Assembly: GCA_006176705.1 (NCBI GenBank)
Contig: QRFJ01003334.1
Span: 1-64,000, forward strand
DNA length: 64,000 bases
DNA from: Cocos nucifera
Lineage: Eukaryota > Streptophyta > Magnoliopsida > Arecales > Arecaceae
Direction: 5' to 3'
The first letter of the stretch is position 1, and each line of letters starts with the position of its first letter. The notes under the pieces are model-generated. The model was not told the origin of the DNA. It saw nothing but the letters and a program-made list of their open reading frames with translations, and searched no databases. Below are positions 48,950 to 60,779 of this stretch, piece after piece. The translations under genes were made by a program, and so were the position numbers.

Positions 48950-51120
48950 CGCTTGGACCTGTGGCTTTAGCCCTTACGGGCCCTTTTCAAACCCTCCGTG
49001 TTTGGCTGCCCCCATCCACCAACGTTGGCACCTTGCATAGTGAGCTATTCATGTGTATTGGCTTCTAGGAGCTCACAGTGTATACTCCAGATCTCTTATG
49101 TGCATATTCCTCTACTTAATGAAGTACCAAGGCTAGCCTGCCTCCCTTTAGAAGAAGAAGAACGAAAAACAAGGCCAAGCATTCATGGAATTCAGCTGGT
49201 CAAAGTGGTTCGACGGCCTCAACCAGGACCAGATCGATACAGATTCATGTGATGTGTTAAACAAAACACAATCAATGTTGGATTCCTAATTTTGTGATTG
49301 CTGAATTAAACAACCACCATGTACGTAGTATTGAAACCTGGTGAATTCAATGAAAAGACTCAATCCAGCATCGATTGGGATGCTTCTAACTCAGATAACA
49401 GAGCTGCTTGGCGGATAGATTCTGACAACCGCGCAGGAATTCCTCTGAGATTTCCTGCATGAATTCCAACCTACCGAGAAGCGATGCAAACACATCGCCA
49501 TGAGTTGGGTCCTGCATGGCCATGTTAAATAACAAATAGAAAAGAAACAAGGCTCATCAGCAAGGCACCCTACAGAAATAGATGCTAGAGCCACAAAATC
49601 ACCAAGTATTATTACTAGTTACCACAAAACCATGCATAATAATTAATCTACCAGAACGCTATCTCTCCACCTAAATAAATCACCATACTCTTCTCTAATC
49701 CTTTTTAACAACGTTTTATAATGAGCGATCTGAGGTTAAATATTGGCTTTAGGGGCAAACATAAAAAGATATAAAGAGAACTTAAGAATGACTGAAATAC
49801 AAAAACCAAAAGATCAGGGAACGTCCGTTCCGAAGCTGGTTATCTCTTTTGCTTTCACTCTCAAAAAATAGGTCCTGATCGACAGATTTCACTAGAAAAT
49901 TGTAGTCAAGTAGCCTGAAGGTTCCCAAAATTGCATTAGTCCAGTGTGAACTCAACTTTTGATTCAACTTACTCTCCCTCTTTGGGTGCTTTTTTTTTTT
50001 TTTTCACCCACTTTTTGTGCAGAACTGATGTTTCCGGCGAAGATGCATTCTCTCTCTTTTTTGATTTCCTATTCTTTCTTATGTATATTTTTCCTTCTCT
50101 CTTGTAAACCTTTTTTCCACTATTGAATAAAATTTCTGGTAGCTATGGTTTTTCCTTAATCTCCATTTCTAAAAGGAAACAAAAAAAAAAAGTGAGCTTG
50201 AGGCCATGGGAGGTTCATGGGGGGGAGAAAGAGTACATATTGAAATAGCAACAACAGCATCATATAATTCGCAAAAAAAAATATGTAACAATTAATGCAA
50301 TATGTTAGAAATTATAGGATTAAAATTTTCTAAAAAGGCAGCCTCTTAAGGCAAGAGTTGTCAATGGACTAACTGCTTGAATATTGCCCTGGCGCTCTAT
50401 TGCATGCAGAAGAATGGATCGCACAGAGTACTAGGATAGAAAGTGGCAGTGAAAAGATTGCTTGGTTCTCTCTTGCACGGCGTATTTGGAAAGAGAAAAA
50501 TATGAGAAACTTATTGAAGGAATATTGAGCAACCGGTTGCTCTGATACGATGATTCTCCTTTGGCGTATCCTGCACAGAAATTTCCAGTAACCTCTTTCT
50601 TCAAATATTTTAAGATTTTGACATCCAAATTTGGCATTGAACATGAAGGCATAGCTCTTTTATCAAAGAAAAACAAATTACTGCAAGTAATCGTAAGCAT
50701 TATCATCCATAACGCAGTGGCTTCCTGTGGTCTACGTATTTCAAGTAGGGTAGCAAGGAGTGAGAAGAGCGAGACCACTTAAGAGAACAGGCATCCCCAC
50801 ATTTATAGACTGATAGATTTATGTACATCTGTCCTTCAAAAGGCTTCTCATTTTTATCTAAAAGACACTTATATTTTACATTCTCACTCGACGTTGATCT
50901 ATATATATCAGCTTGGCATGATTTACTAAATTTCTTACAACTATAGATGTCACCAATTAAGAATAATACTAACCATAACTGAGAAGGCCTAGCACAAACA
51001 ATAACAACGAAGGAAATTGTGGCAAAGATTACCCGAGAAATCCGTTTCTTCATGGAGATATGCTAAACCAAATGCAGCAACTCGGGCAATGTTTAACGTT
51101 TTTAGCCCTCCTATGAAAGA
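48950..51120. other. Intergenic with possible exon relic
   Basis: Mixed DNA with poly-T (49991-50004) and a-rich runs (50186-50200). Apart from the exon-like piece at 49386-49511 the frames here, including those of 91-116 codons on the minus strand between 50369 and 51053, show no family motif. No LTR or tRNA identified. Confidence 0.45.
49386..49511 (-). pseudogene. Unidentified exon-like segment
   Basis: Minus strand: acceptor ggccatgcag|gaccc, then 41 sense codons and TAG. It includes GDVFASLLGRLEFMQ and ISEEFLRGCQNLSAKQ, an amphipathic, protein-like composition. I do not recognise the family, and no partner exon was found upstream on this strand. It may be a terminal exon of an unrecognised gene or a fragment. 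Confidence 0.25.
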
Positions 51121-51135
51121 TTTGATTACACTTTG

Positions 51136-51312
51136 AGCTAAAAGGCGATCCTCCGGGCTTTTATATTGGGCGCTGCTTCAGATACTGAGAGCCTTTGTAT
51201 CCCCATCTCATCATCTTCAGCACGATAACCCACTAATTTGACAAGATCCGGACACTTGAGTACCATACCAAGAATATTAACTTGTGCAACCCATTCCCTG
51301 TGTCCCTGGATA
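51136..51312 (-). pseudogene. RLCK VII kinase exon fragment
   Basis: Minus strand after an acceptor (ctttatag): GHREWVAQVNILG then PDLVKLVGYRAEDDEMGIQRL, the segment from the end of the alpha-C helix region to beta-4/5 of subfamily VII kinases of the PBL19/PCRK type (those with the ERGIQRLLVYEYMP hallmark). The frame continues into non-kinase residues and stops. The glycine loop and catalytic exons are not seen nearby, so this is a stranded exon. It is a different subtype from the intact kinase at 24563-27385. Confidence 0.7.
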
Positions 51313-52760
51313 CTATAAAGTATATAATTAATTAATTAGAGGAAACATCGGGCGGACACTAATTCAAAAAAGATAACTTCGTTCATGTAGAGTGATCAAT
51401 CAAATTCCAAACCAAACCCGTCACATTCACAAACCAAGTAGCTGATTAACTGGAAAAGACAACTTTTACGTACCATAGAAAGATCCTGGCAAGAATGTAG
51501 TAACAAATCAAATGGGCATCAGCCACCCATACCGTAACAATTTTGCATCATTTACGTGAAATTAAATCCCACGCCAAGGATCGTAGCAGATCTATATAAC
51601 CATTTCCCAAGAAGTGACTACGATTGGCTAAATTACCCGATTGTGGGAGGGGCTGAAATCTCTGCATCGTTGTGGAATAAAATCTACGGTTCCATCACAA
51701 ATCTAGAAAGAAGACGGAAATATTTATAAAACCGTCAGAAGGCTGGATCCTCTCCAGTGACTCCAGACTGACATGGGGTGATTTGCACCGGAACTCTCCA
51801 ATCCAAACGTGATCCAAGCTCGACTTTGGATTCCGTCTACTAGTTCACAACATATTAAATGTTTCCGGTAAAATAAAACATGACCACAGATGACATAAAG
51901 TTACTGCCAAACATTTCAAGATTTTATAATCCATTGCTCTATAAATATATTTTTTATTTTTATCAAAAAAATACTTTTAGTGCCAGACAATTTTCGATAG
52001 AGACACATGGGGGGTGACAAAGGCTTGTGCATGTAGATTTTTAATTAGATATAATATGAATTACTAATGATATCAAATAGAAATGGTAGAAGGGGGTGAG
52101 CTAGCGCCGAATCCAACAGGCAACCAAAATAATGCAAGTTGAAATAAAGAATCAGATGGAGTCATGGACCATGGTCCGTTTATTATTAATATAAAATAAA
52201 AATAAATTTTGTTTCAAGAAGAAAATTTATCTTTTTGAAAAATTAAATGTCACAAACAAAATAACAGATATTGTCACGCGTCAGGATTCAAAATCTTAAA
52301 TTCCACTTCTAGCTAGCATAAAGAATAATAATAAAAAAAAGCTTAAGTAATCAAAATAAAACACTCAAAAGGTCAATCAGCTGATGTGGTGTAATGTCCT
52401 TGCCCTTTTGGATTGGGATCGTGAAGTGTGCCACTAAATGAAGCAAAATTATTGCAAGACACCGGAGTGATCCTTTTGAATAATTTTTCTGAATTATCAT
52501 AGCATTTTATCCTAAAGAATATTTTATTTCGCACACAAAACGTACTAAAAAAAATTAAATAACTATCAAAGGATTATGATTCCCCTTCTCTTGTCCCTTG
52601 GTATTCGTGAACAAAATTAAATTGTCGTTGACGCTCATGGTGTCCATGTTGCGCTCTTTGGAGTTTCTAAGGGGCCAATTTTCTTAATCATATATATATA
52701 ATCATATTTTCTTTTAATACCTCATGTCATGTAAATTAAAACTGACTTAATTTCATTAGT
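51313..52760. other. Intergenic, no gene recognised
   Basis: AT-rich from about 51840 onward. I checked for further kinase exons upstream of 51312 on the minus strand and for LTR ends; none is convincing. Confidence 0.45.
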
Positions 52761-52820
52761 GGTGGGTGCTGGTATGGACGGTCCCTACATGGTGGGTGCT
52801 GGTATGGACGGTCCCTACAT
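52761..52820. repeat. Perfect 30-bp tandem duplication
   Basis: A 30-bp unit (52761-52790) starting ggtgggtgctggtatggacg is repeated without change at 52791-52820. It lies at or just before the presumed left edge of element C. Confidence 0.97.
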
Positions 52821-53715
52821 GATACGTGGCACTATTAGAAGATCCATCATTTCAATAATATATAAAAATAATAATTTTTAATTTAAGATTGATAAAATAT
52901 TGATTTAAAATTATGATCGTTTCTTAATAAGTCAGAATCAGTTAAAATGATCGGGATGTGATCGATAATATACCGGCCACATTAAACTCAGGTCGGTGAG
53001 CTATCATTCTCAGTTTACAAATCACATCTGGCCAGAGATTGGCATTCAACCGACCTTTTAATAAGTCACAAAATCAGATCAGTATTCTATCAACCTGAAG
53101 ATAAATAACAGCTCAGAATCTGCGATACGTTGGATTTTCACCGATCTGAATGGTACCTGAGCAGAATATGCGACATTAGTCATGGAAGATCGGTAAAACA
53201 CCAACCTCATCATAATCTATATCGATGATTTACCGATCTCAACACATGTCAAAAGCCAGTTATGCAGCAACTGTGCTCTCGTTTGATTGCGACCCTCCAG
53301 CTGTACTATAATTGACTGCCACTAAGGTAAAATGGCTAACAACTGCAATCCAGCTGACCATAACAAACTAACGGGCTAAGCAATCCCCTCTATATATAGG
53401 GGGCAGGATACTCCTCCAGATAAGCTCACGCTTAAGATTCATAGAGCCGAAACTCTGCTGAAATTAATTCTCGACTTTTTCACTAAAGAAAGATCGAATT
53501 TTCTCCAAATCTTCTTATTCCATCTTCTGAATTTTCAATTTCCACGATTTGTTCTCAAGGTCTCAACTGACTTAGACATCGAAGGATCCTAAATCGAAGG
53601 ATATCCTACTAGTTCTTAGACTTTTCTTGCAGGTTCTTCAACAATCCGGGTCAATCCAACCCAACCAGCTCTCCAGCATGAAATCTTCACTTTCTTCTGA
53701 AGTCTTGCAGCAATA
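52821..53715 (+). mobile_element. Probable 5' LTR of gypsy element C
   Basis: Assigned because it precedes a primer-binding site and gag. It has ctatatatagg (53391-53401) as TATA, and 180-240 bp later cgaaggatcctaaatcgaag and cttgcaggttcttc, the same order as other LTRs here. Repeated aaccgaccttt/accgatct words fill the U3 part. Start (tgatacgtgg) and end (ttgcagca) are guesses; the matching 3' LTR is not in the window. Confidence 0.5.
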
Positions 53716-53717
53716 GA

Positions 53718-53729
53718 TTGGCGCTAAAG
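53718..53729 (+). other. Primer-binding site of element C
   Basis: ttggcgctaaag, related to the site in element B, a few nt after the presumed LTR end and about 330 nt before the gag frame. Confidence 0.6.
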
Positions 53730-54049
53730 AAAAGAAAACCAAAAAATTTATGAAAAATGGTTAAAAAGATGCAAAATCCAACTCCGTCTTCCCTCGGAGC
53801 TCCTCCGGAGATGGTCTAGTCCCATCCTCCGGTGATGATCGATTTTCAGCAATTCAACCTCCTGGTATAGCAGGTCTAGACTCTAACCAATGTCGTGCAA
53901 CAGCACCAGCAGGTAACGGAGCGACGATAAGAATCGATTCCATAAGAACCCCAAGAAGCTGCATCATGGACCACCATCCCCCAATTTCTTAAGAACACCA
54001 CTAGGCGCGCCTTTTAGATCAAGAAGATGAGCACTCCTCTGAAGCTGAA

Positions 54050-55087
54050 TTGACTCCTTGCGGCATGATTCCGTTGCGAGAGATGGATCTTGAGCAAAAG
54101 CTTCAGAACTTGAAGAAGAAGCTGAAAGAGGTACAGCTTGGAAAGATCCCCCAAAATAAAAGAGATTTTCATCTCACCTCTCCCTTTTTCACTGATATCC
54201 TGAATGAACCGAGTTCGTCTCGATTCAAAATGCCTTCCCTTAAGCCATTCGATGGCTCCGTAGATCCCTAAGACCATCTTGAGGGATATCGCGATGTTAT
54301 GAGGCTTCAGGGCGCATCTGACGTCCTTCTTTGTATTGCCTTCTTCATCATCTTCAAGAAATCCGTGAGGGTATGGTTCTTTGGACTCCATCCTGAGTCT
54401 ATTTCCTCTTTTGATCAATTGAGTAGACTTTTCGTAGCCTATTTTGAGAGCAACCATCTCCACTTGAAGCACTCGAATAGCCTGCTTTTCATAGTGCAGC
54501 AGGAGGATGAGTTCCTCTGAGAGTACATGGCCCATTTCAATACAGCCATTTGGAAAGTAAAAGATTTCAATGAGTCCATCATGATGTTAGTTTTGAAGCG
54601 AGGACTTAGGAACTACTGTTTGACCTTCTCCCTGGACAAATTTTTTTTGGAGAACTATGAAGCCATGCTGGACAGAATCCGAAAGTATGCTCATGCTGAA
54701 GAGGAGAAGAGGTTAAACAAAAAGGAGAAAAGGAAGAAAAAGAAGGGAAAGAAGCAACCTCGCGAGAAGGAACGCAGGAATCAGGGGAGCAGTAGTGAAC
54801 CATCTTGAAAAAATTGAAAGTCCCAAAGTCCTCTCTGAAAATTCGACAGCTACACTTCTCTGTCTGCCCCTCGATCATAGATCTTGATAGAGATAGAGAA
54901 TCAGAGATATCTCCATTGCCCGATCCTCATGAAGGTTTCAGCTGACAAAAGGAACAAAAATAAATTTTGCCGCTTTCATCGAGACCATGGGCATGATACT
55001 AAAGAATATAGTCAGCTCAAGGATGAGATTGAGGCATTGATCTGCCGAGGCTACCTCGGTAAGTACGTCCGAGATCGGATAAACTAG
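54050..55087 (+). pseudogene. Gag of element C
   Basis: One reading frame (same phase throughout) with stops at 54269-54271, 54518-54520 and near 54806. Capsid signatures: MPSLKPFDGSVDP, VWFFGLHPESISSFDQLSRLFVAYF, a lysine-rich KKEKRKKKKGKKQ segment and then KFCRFHRDHGHDTKEYSQLKDEIEALICRGYL, as in Tat-type gypsy gag. A degenerate N-terminal part extends back to about 53760. Confidence 0.85.
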
Positions 55088-55179
55088 GCCCTAGAGCCAT
55101 GCTAGAGATCTGAAGATGCTACTAAGCACAACCGACCGACTACGGGAATTATCAACATGATCACTCAAAACAATGGACC

Positions 55180-55800
55180 TCGGGGGGCATCTAGGAGTCC
55201 CTCTCCTAAGAGGTTATGCACAGAAAATGTCATTTCTTTTTCTGATGATGATGCCCAAGGGGTCCAGACTCCCATAATGATGCTGTCGTCGTCTCCACGA
55301 TAATAGCAAATTATAATGTAAAAAAATTTTAGTTGATAATAGAAGCTCAGCAAACGTGTTGTTCTATGATGCTATCTCCAAAATGAATATGCTTGCCAAT
55401 TTGAAATAGGTTGGCTATCCTTTGGTTGGATTCTCAGGCGACTTTATAGCAATTGAAGAAGAAATAATGCTGCCAGTCACTGCTGAGAAGGAACCATACT
55501 AATCAATAGTATGGCTCACATTTTTTATCATCAAAATCTCGTTTGCTTACATGTCATACTTGGCCGACCTGGGCTCAATGCCCTAAAAGCTATAGTTTCA
55601 GCTTATCACTTGCTAGTCTAGTTTTCAACCAGGCTGGGTGTCGGAGAAATGCATGGAGATTAGACGATGGCCCAAGAGTGCTTCCTGATAGCATCTAAAA
55701 TAAAGAAATCGGTCAGAAATTCACCAACAGAAATATCCGATCTAAATACTGAATCAAGATCGATGAAATTCGAGGTGAGTCGGCAGAACCCCTAATCACT
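55180..55800 (+). pseudogene. Protease region of element C
   Basis: Heavily shifted frames. SFSDDDAQGVQTP (55236 onward) is the usual entry to the aspartic protease in this lineage; pieces corresponding to the D-S-G active-site loop and the conserved GFSG-like region are only faintly readable. No functional enzyme possible. Confidence 0.55.
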
Positions 55801-55839
55801 ATTCCTTTAGGAAGAGATTAGGAAAGAACTGTTCAAATA

Positions 55840-57200
55840 GGAGCTCGATTAAATACCGATCTTAAGAAAAAATTGATTTTCTTCCTTCGATGGAATGCTG
55901 CTATTTTTGCATGGTCAGCCTCAAAAATGCTCAGGATTCTCACTGATGTCATAGTACATAGGTTGAATATTGATCCCAAGTACAAACCAATAAAGCAAAA
56001 GAAGAGAAGTTTTGCTTCGGAGAGACAAAAAATGATAGATGAGGAAGTTGACAAACTTTTGAAGGCAGGATTCATTAGAGAAGCTCAATACCCAAGCTGG
56101 ATCATCAATGTGGTGATGGTTAAGAAGACAAGTAGAAAATGGAGGATCTGCATTGATTTTACTGATCTTAATAAGGCTTGCCAAAAAGATAGCTTTTCCC
56201 TATCAAGAATCGATCAATTAGTTGATGCTACCTCGGGGCACAAGCTGCTAAGTTTTATGGATGTATTCTCTGATTATAACTAAATCAGAATGACCCCTAA
56301 AGATGAAGAAAATACGGCATTTATAACTAATAAAAATTTGTATTATTACAAAATGATATCTTTTGGATTAAAGAATATAGGTGCAATCTACCAGCGCCTT
56401 GTGAACAAAATTTTCAAGCAGTAAATTGATCGCAATATGGAAGTCTATGTTGATAACATACTGATAAAAGCACAGAGCAAGATCAGCATATCACCAATCT
56501 GGAAGAAGCTTTTGGAGAGCTCTGCAAGCATTAGATGAAGCTCAATCCTAACAAATGCGCTTTCAGGATCACAGCTGGAAAGTTCCTTAGTTTTCTTATA
56601 ACACAAAGAGGAATAGAAGCTAACTCCGAGAAGATCCAAGCGTTACTTGAGATGAAACTCCCAAGCTTCATAAAAGAAGTGCAGTGGCTCACTGGATGAG
56701 TGGCATCGCTCAATAGATTCATATCTAGGTCGATTGAAAAATGCTTTTCATTCTTCAAAATATTGAAAAAATTAAAGATTTCAGATAGATAGAAGAATGC
56801 CATGCCATTTTTGATGAACTCAAGGCATATCTTAGCTCTATTCTCTTGCTATCAAAGCCTGTCGAAGGTCAAAATTTATTTATATATTTATCTATTTCAT
56901 CCAATGCTGTCAGCTTGGTTTTAGTCCGAGATAATGTAAGAACACATAGGCCCATCTATTACACTAGCAAGCTATTGCGGGATGTGAAAACTCGATATTT
57001 TAGAATGATAAAAATGATTTATTCTCTGATTATAATAGCTAAACGGCTTTGACTATATTTTCAAGCTCATTCTATTATTATCTTAAATCAACTGTTGAAA
57101 TCGATCCTTCAATGATCTGATACTTTCGATCGATTAGCTAAATAGGCCATCAAACTCAGTGAATTTGATATCCATTATCGATCCCAACCCTTAATGAAAG
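55840..57200 (+). pseudogene. Reverse transcriptase of element C
   Basis: Fingers and palm are recognisable: RQKMIDEEVDKLLKAGFIRE, WRICIDFTDLNKAC, DSFSLSRIDQLVDATSGH, LSFMDVFSDYN and then a stop at 56281-56283, followed by the continuing IRMTPKDEENTAFIT. The catalytic pair appears as YVDN (56444 region), so the second Asp of YVDD is lost too. Frameshifts lie between 56424 and 56697 and again before 56846. The thumb/connection segment (…ISSNAVSLVLVR…YYTSKLL…) is in a third frame. Confidence 0.88.
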
Positions 57201-57274
57201 CTCAAATACTAGCTAATTTCATGGTGGAATGCTCAATACTTGAAAAAAATTCAGCCATGGAAGCCCAAATGGAA

Positions 57275-57720
57275 GCCTCTAGAGAAGCTTGCTGACTCTT
57301 GCATGTTGATGGAACCTCTAATGCCCAAGGAAGTGGTTCTGGCCTGATATTGACAGATTCGGAGGGAGCTATCATCGAACATGCTTTGAGATTCAATTTT
57401 AAAACTTATAATAATAGAGTAGAGTATGAAGCCCTCATTGCGGAACTTAGGATGGCTAAAGATCTTAATATCAAAAAACTCAAAGTCTTCAGCAATTCTC
57501 AACTTATCATTGGATAGATACGAGGTCTTTATGAAGTTAGAGATACTATCATGTCCCAATACTTACATAATGCAAAGAAATTATCTGAAAACTTTGATGA
57601 CCTCGAAATCATCCAAATACTGAGATTGGAAAATGCCCGAGTTGATGCACTCTCGTACCTGATGATATTGGAATTCTCCAATCTCAATCAAAAGGTATAC
57701 ATTGAAGTTCTTGAAAAACC
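57275..57720 (+). pseudogene. RNase H of element C
   Basis: LHVDGTSNAQGSGSGLILTD has the first Asp, NRVEYEALIAELRMAKDL the Glu and the second region; SNSQLIIG then a stop at 57515-57517, with NARVDALSYL about 110 nt further on. This is the ordinary gypsy RNase H order after the RT. Confidence 0.88.
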
Positions 57721-57779
57721 CAGCACATAGGTCAAAATAATCGCTCAGGTCAGTTATGAATCGAGTTGGATTGATCCTT

Positions 57780-58998
57780 TAATGGATTACTTGAGCAAAG
57801 AAATATTGCATGATGACCCTGCAAATGTGAGAAAAATTAAGAGGCAAACACCCTGGTATGTCATCCTAGATGAAAAACTCTATAAAAGATCATTTTCTCT
57901 TCCATTACTTCAATGTTTGAGGCCTTCCAAAGCCAATTACGCCCTTCGAGAGGTCCATGAAGAGATTTATGGTAACCATCTGGGGGGCAGATCTTTAGCA
58001 TACAAGGTCACTCGATAAGGATATTACTGGCCTACCATACAAAAAGATGCGACTGATCTCATGAATAAGTGCGACCAATATCAAAGGTATGCCAACATTC
58101 AACACCAACCAGCTGCTAAACTCATTTCTATTACCGCCCCTTATCCTTTCGCTGTATGGGGATGGACATCCTAGGATTGTTTCCTATGGCAACAGGACAA
58201 AAAAATTTTCTAGTGGTAGCAATAGATTACTTTACCAAATGGGTGGAGGCAGAACCATTGGCATAGATTACGGAAGAAAAGATGCAAGACTTTATTTGAA
58301 AGTCAATTATCTATCATTTTAGCTTATCTCAGGTAATTATCACTAATAATGGAAAGCAATTTGATAATGCAAAGTTCAAGAAGTTCTATTCTGAACTACA
58401 TATCAACTACTGACTGACTTCAGTGGAGCATCCATAATCTAATGGAGAAGCTGAAGTTACAAATCGAATAATTCTCCAAAATCTCAAAACAAGGCTCACT
58501 AAAGCTAAAGGTCTGTGGGCTGATGAACTATACAGTATTCTTTGGACTCATAGGATAACTCCCAGGCAATCGACTGGAGAAACACCTTTTAAGCTTACAT
58601 TTGAATCAGAAGTAGTCATACCGATGGAAATTAGCCTTTCAATGCTAAGAATAGAAAACTTCAATGAAGAAAGTAACTTAGATTGGTTGAGAACTGACCT
58701 TGATTTATTGGAAGAAATTCGAGAAAGAGCTCAAATTCGAATGGCAACCTACCAGTAGAAGGTAGTCAGATATTACAATATCAAGATCAAGCTGAAAGTC
58801 TTCCGAGCTAGAGATTTGGTGCTCCATCAAGCAGAGGTCTCAAAACTCCTAGAATAAGGAAAGCTTGCCCCAAGAAGGGAAGGACCATACCGAGTTGTTG
58901 AAGTGATTCGGCCAGGAGCCTGCAGGATTGAAAACTTAGACGATTCGAGAATTACTAGAACTTGGAATGCCGAAAATCTTAGAATGTACTATCAATAA
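57780..58998 (+). pseudogene. Integrase of element C
   Basis: Order is preserved: N-terminal segment (…YLSKEILHDDP…), zinc region (REVHEEIYGNHLGG… then GYYWPTI…, …CDQYQR), catalytic core with WGMDIL, TNNGKQFDN and a late …NGEAE… block, and C-terminal LAP…YRVVEVIRPG…. Stops fall at 58016-58018, 58411-58413, 58435-58437, 58756-58758 and 58855-58857, plus frame changes. Target: DNA joining of retroelement cDNA; inactive here. Confidence 0.88.
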
Positions 58999-59039
58999 AT
59001 TCTGAATAAAGATTCTAAAAATTTTATCTCATTGAAAGA

Positions 59040-59700
59040 CCCATGAAATATTGAGATTTCTTCTAGTCATCTTATCTTAAATCTGATTGCCAAATCGATA
59101 GAGCCCCGAAGGGCATAGGAGATAAAATCTTTAAAATTCTTAAATTCGATTGTTAGATAGGTAGAGCCCCGAAGGGCATAGAAGATAAGATCTCTAAAAT
59201 TCTTAAATTCGATTGTCAGATCGGTAGAGCTCCGAAGGATACAAAAGATAAGATCTCCAAAATTCTTAATCCGATTGTCAGATTGGTAGAGCTCCAAAGG
59301 ACATAGGAGATAATATATCCAAAATCCTTAAATTTGATCGCCAGATCGGTAGAGTCCCGAAGGATACATAAGATAAGATCTCCAAAATTCTTAAATTTGA
59401 TCATCAGATTGGTAGAGTCCCGAAGGGCACAAGAGATAAGATCTCCAAAATTCTAAATTCGATCGTCAGATCAGTAGAGCCCTGAAGGGCACAGGAGATG
59501 TCCGAAATTCTAAATTCGATCGCCAGATTAGTTGAACCCCGAGGGGCATAGGAGCTCCACATTCCTAAATCTGACTGCAAGATCGATAAATCCCTAAAGG
59601 ATCAAAGAGATACAATCTTCCTACTTATAAATCAGATCTCCAGATCAGTAATGGCTTGATAAGCACAAGGGATAAAATCTCTATCAAATACTGATCTACT
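59040..59700 (+). repeat. 62-63 bp tandem array of element C
   Basis: Nine to ten units with gagccccgaagggcataggag, ataagatctccaaaattctt and aaattcgatYgYcagatYgg in each. gag starts recur at 59101, 59164, 59227, 59289, 59352, 59415 and 59477. Each unit carries ag(g/a)agataagatctcc, close to the inverted core of arrays A, B and D, in the same element-sense direction. Location: between integrase and where the 3' LTR should be, cut by element D at 59751. Confidence 0.9.
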
Positions 59701-59750
59701 GATCGATGCCATATTGGGCTTCTATCCATCATGAATATACATATCAACAT

Positions 59751-60593
59751 TGTTGGTGCAGAATTTGATTGACGTCAGATCAAGTTGGAGTCGAGGAAGC
59801 TGAGGTCGCCACCTGTGATCTACAAAATAAAGTTTCATCTGGAGTCGGTGTTTGTGGCTCCGGTAGAATCCTCTGACGGTCAAGTTAGCTCTGATCAACA
59901 GAAATGGAGTGCTCAGTATGGAGTTTGATAGAGTTTTCAGGAAGAAAAAGAAAGCTTAGAAAAAATATATCTGGGGGTCTTTTTTTATAGACAGAGCCTA
60001 TTGTAACTGTCTTGATTAATGACTGTCGTAACCATCCTTAATAAATGATAATCATGATTGTCCTGATAAATGACAATTATAATTATCCTAATGAATGATG
60101 TTCATGATTGTCCTAATAAATGCCGATTGTAATCATTCAATAATGGGATCACCTGTAGGAATCTGTCTGAAGAAATGGTCCAGAAGGAGTTCAACTTCTA
60201 TAAAAATCCGACCACTAAAGGAGTTCAAAAGGAGTTTGGCTTCCATAGAAGTTCGACTGCTGGATGAGTCCGAAAGAAGTTCGACTTTCGTAGAAGCCCG
60301 ACTGCTGGAGGAGTCCGGAAGGAGTTCGGCTTTTGTAGAAGCCTAACTGCTGGAGGAGTCCGACTGGGGCTTCGTCTGTTGAATGAAGGGTGGGTAGAAT
60401 CTCGATTACTGAGAAGTTCGATCAGATTTGGCTGCTGGATAGTTTGGCTAGGTTTGGCCATTGGATAGTTCGACCATCGAATGAACTCGACTGCTAGGAA
60501 GAGAATTTTTGATTGAAGCTCTTCCATGATTTTCAGCTGCATTAGGCTAAGCTTCAGACTGAACTTCGGAGGGAGCATGATTTATCTCCAACA
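59751..60593 (-). mobile_element. Left LTR of element D
   Basis: Shorter than the B LTRs (843 versus 1268-1353 bp) because it holds fewer of the aaggagttcggcttccatagaagtccga-type units. Positions 60000-60130 carry a duplicated gat(t)gtcctaataaatgaca-like segment. A minus-strand TATA-like ctataaaaaaag lies at about 59975-59987. Confidence 0.85.
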
Positions 60594-60613
60594 ATAGTTC
60601 CTCCACTCTCGAG
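60594..60613 (-). other. Polypurine tract of element D
   Basis: Minus strand ctcgagagtggaggaactat directly before the LTR, matching the equivalent sites of A and B. Confidence 0.7.
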
Positions 60614-60779
60614 TTCGAAATTCAAAGGAAGAAAGTATAAAAGGGATGACTGTTGAAGTCCTTTTCAAGGCTCTGCATCTTGTCTTCAACCGAGGTTGAA
60701 AGTATAATTGAGGCTCGGAAAAGATCTTATCTCCTGTTGTTGTTGAGCACAATGAGGCCGTCTTCGGAGTCTTTTCTCT

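Noticed and set aside
54014..54535. 173-codon minus-strand frame
   Set aside because: Antisense to the recognisable gag of element C; no motif of its own.
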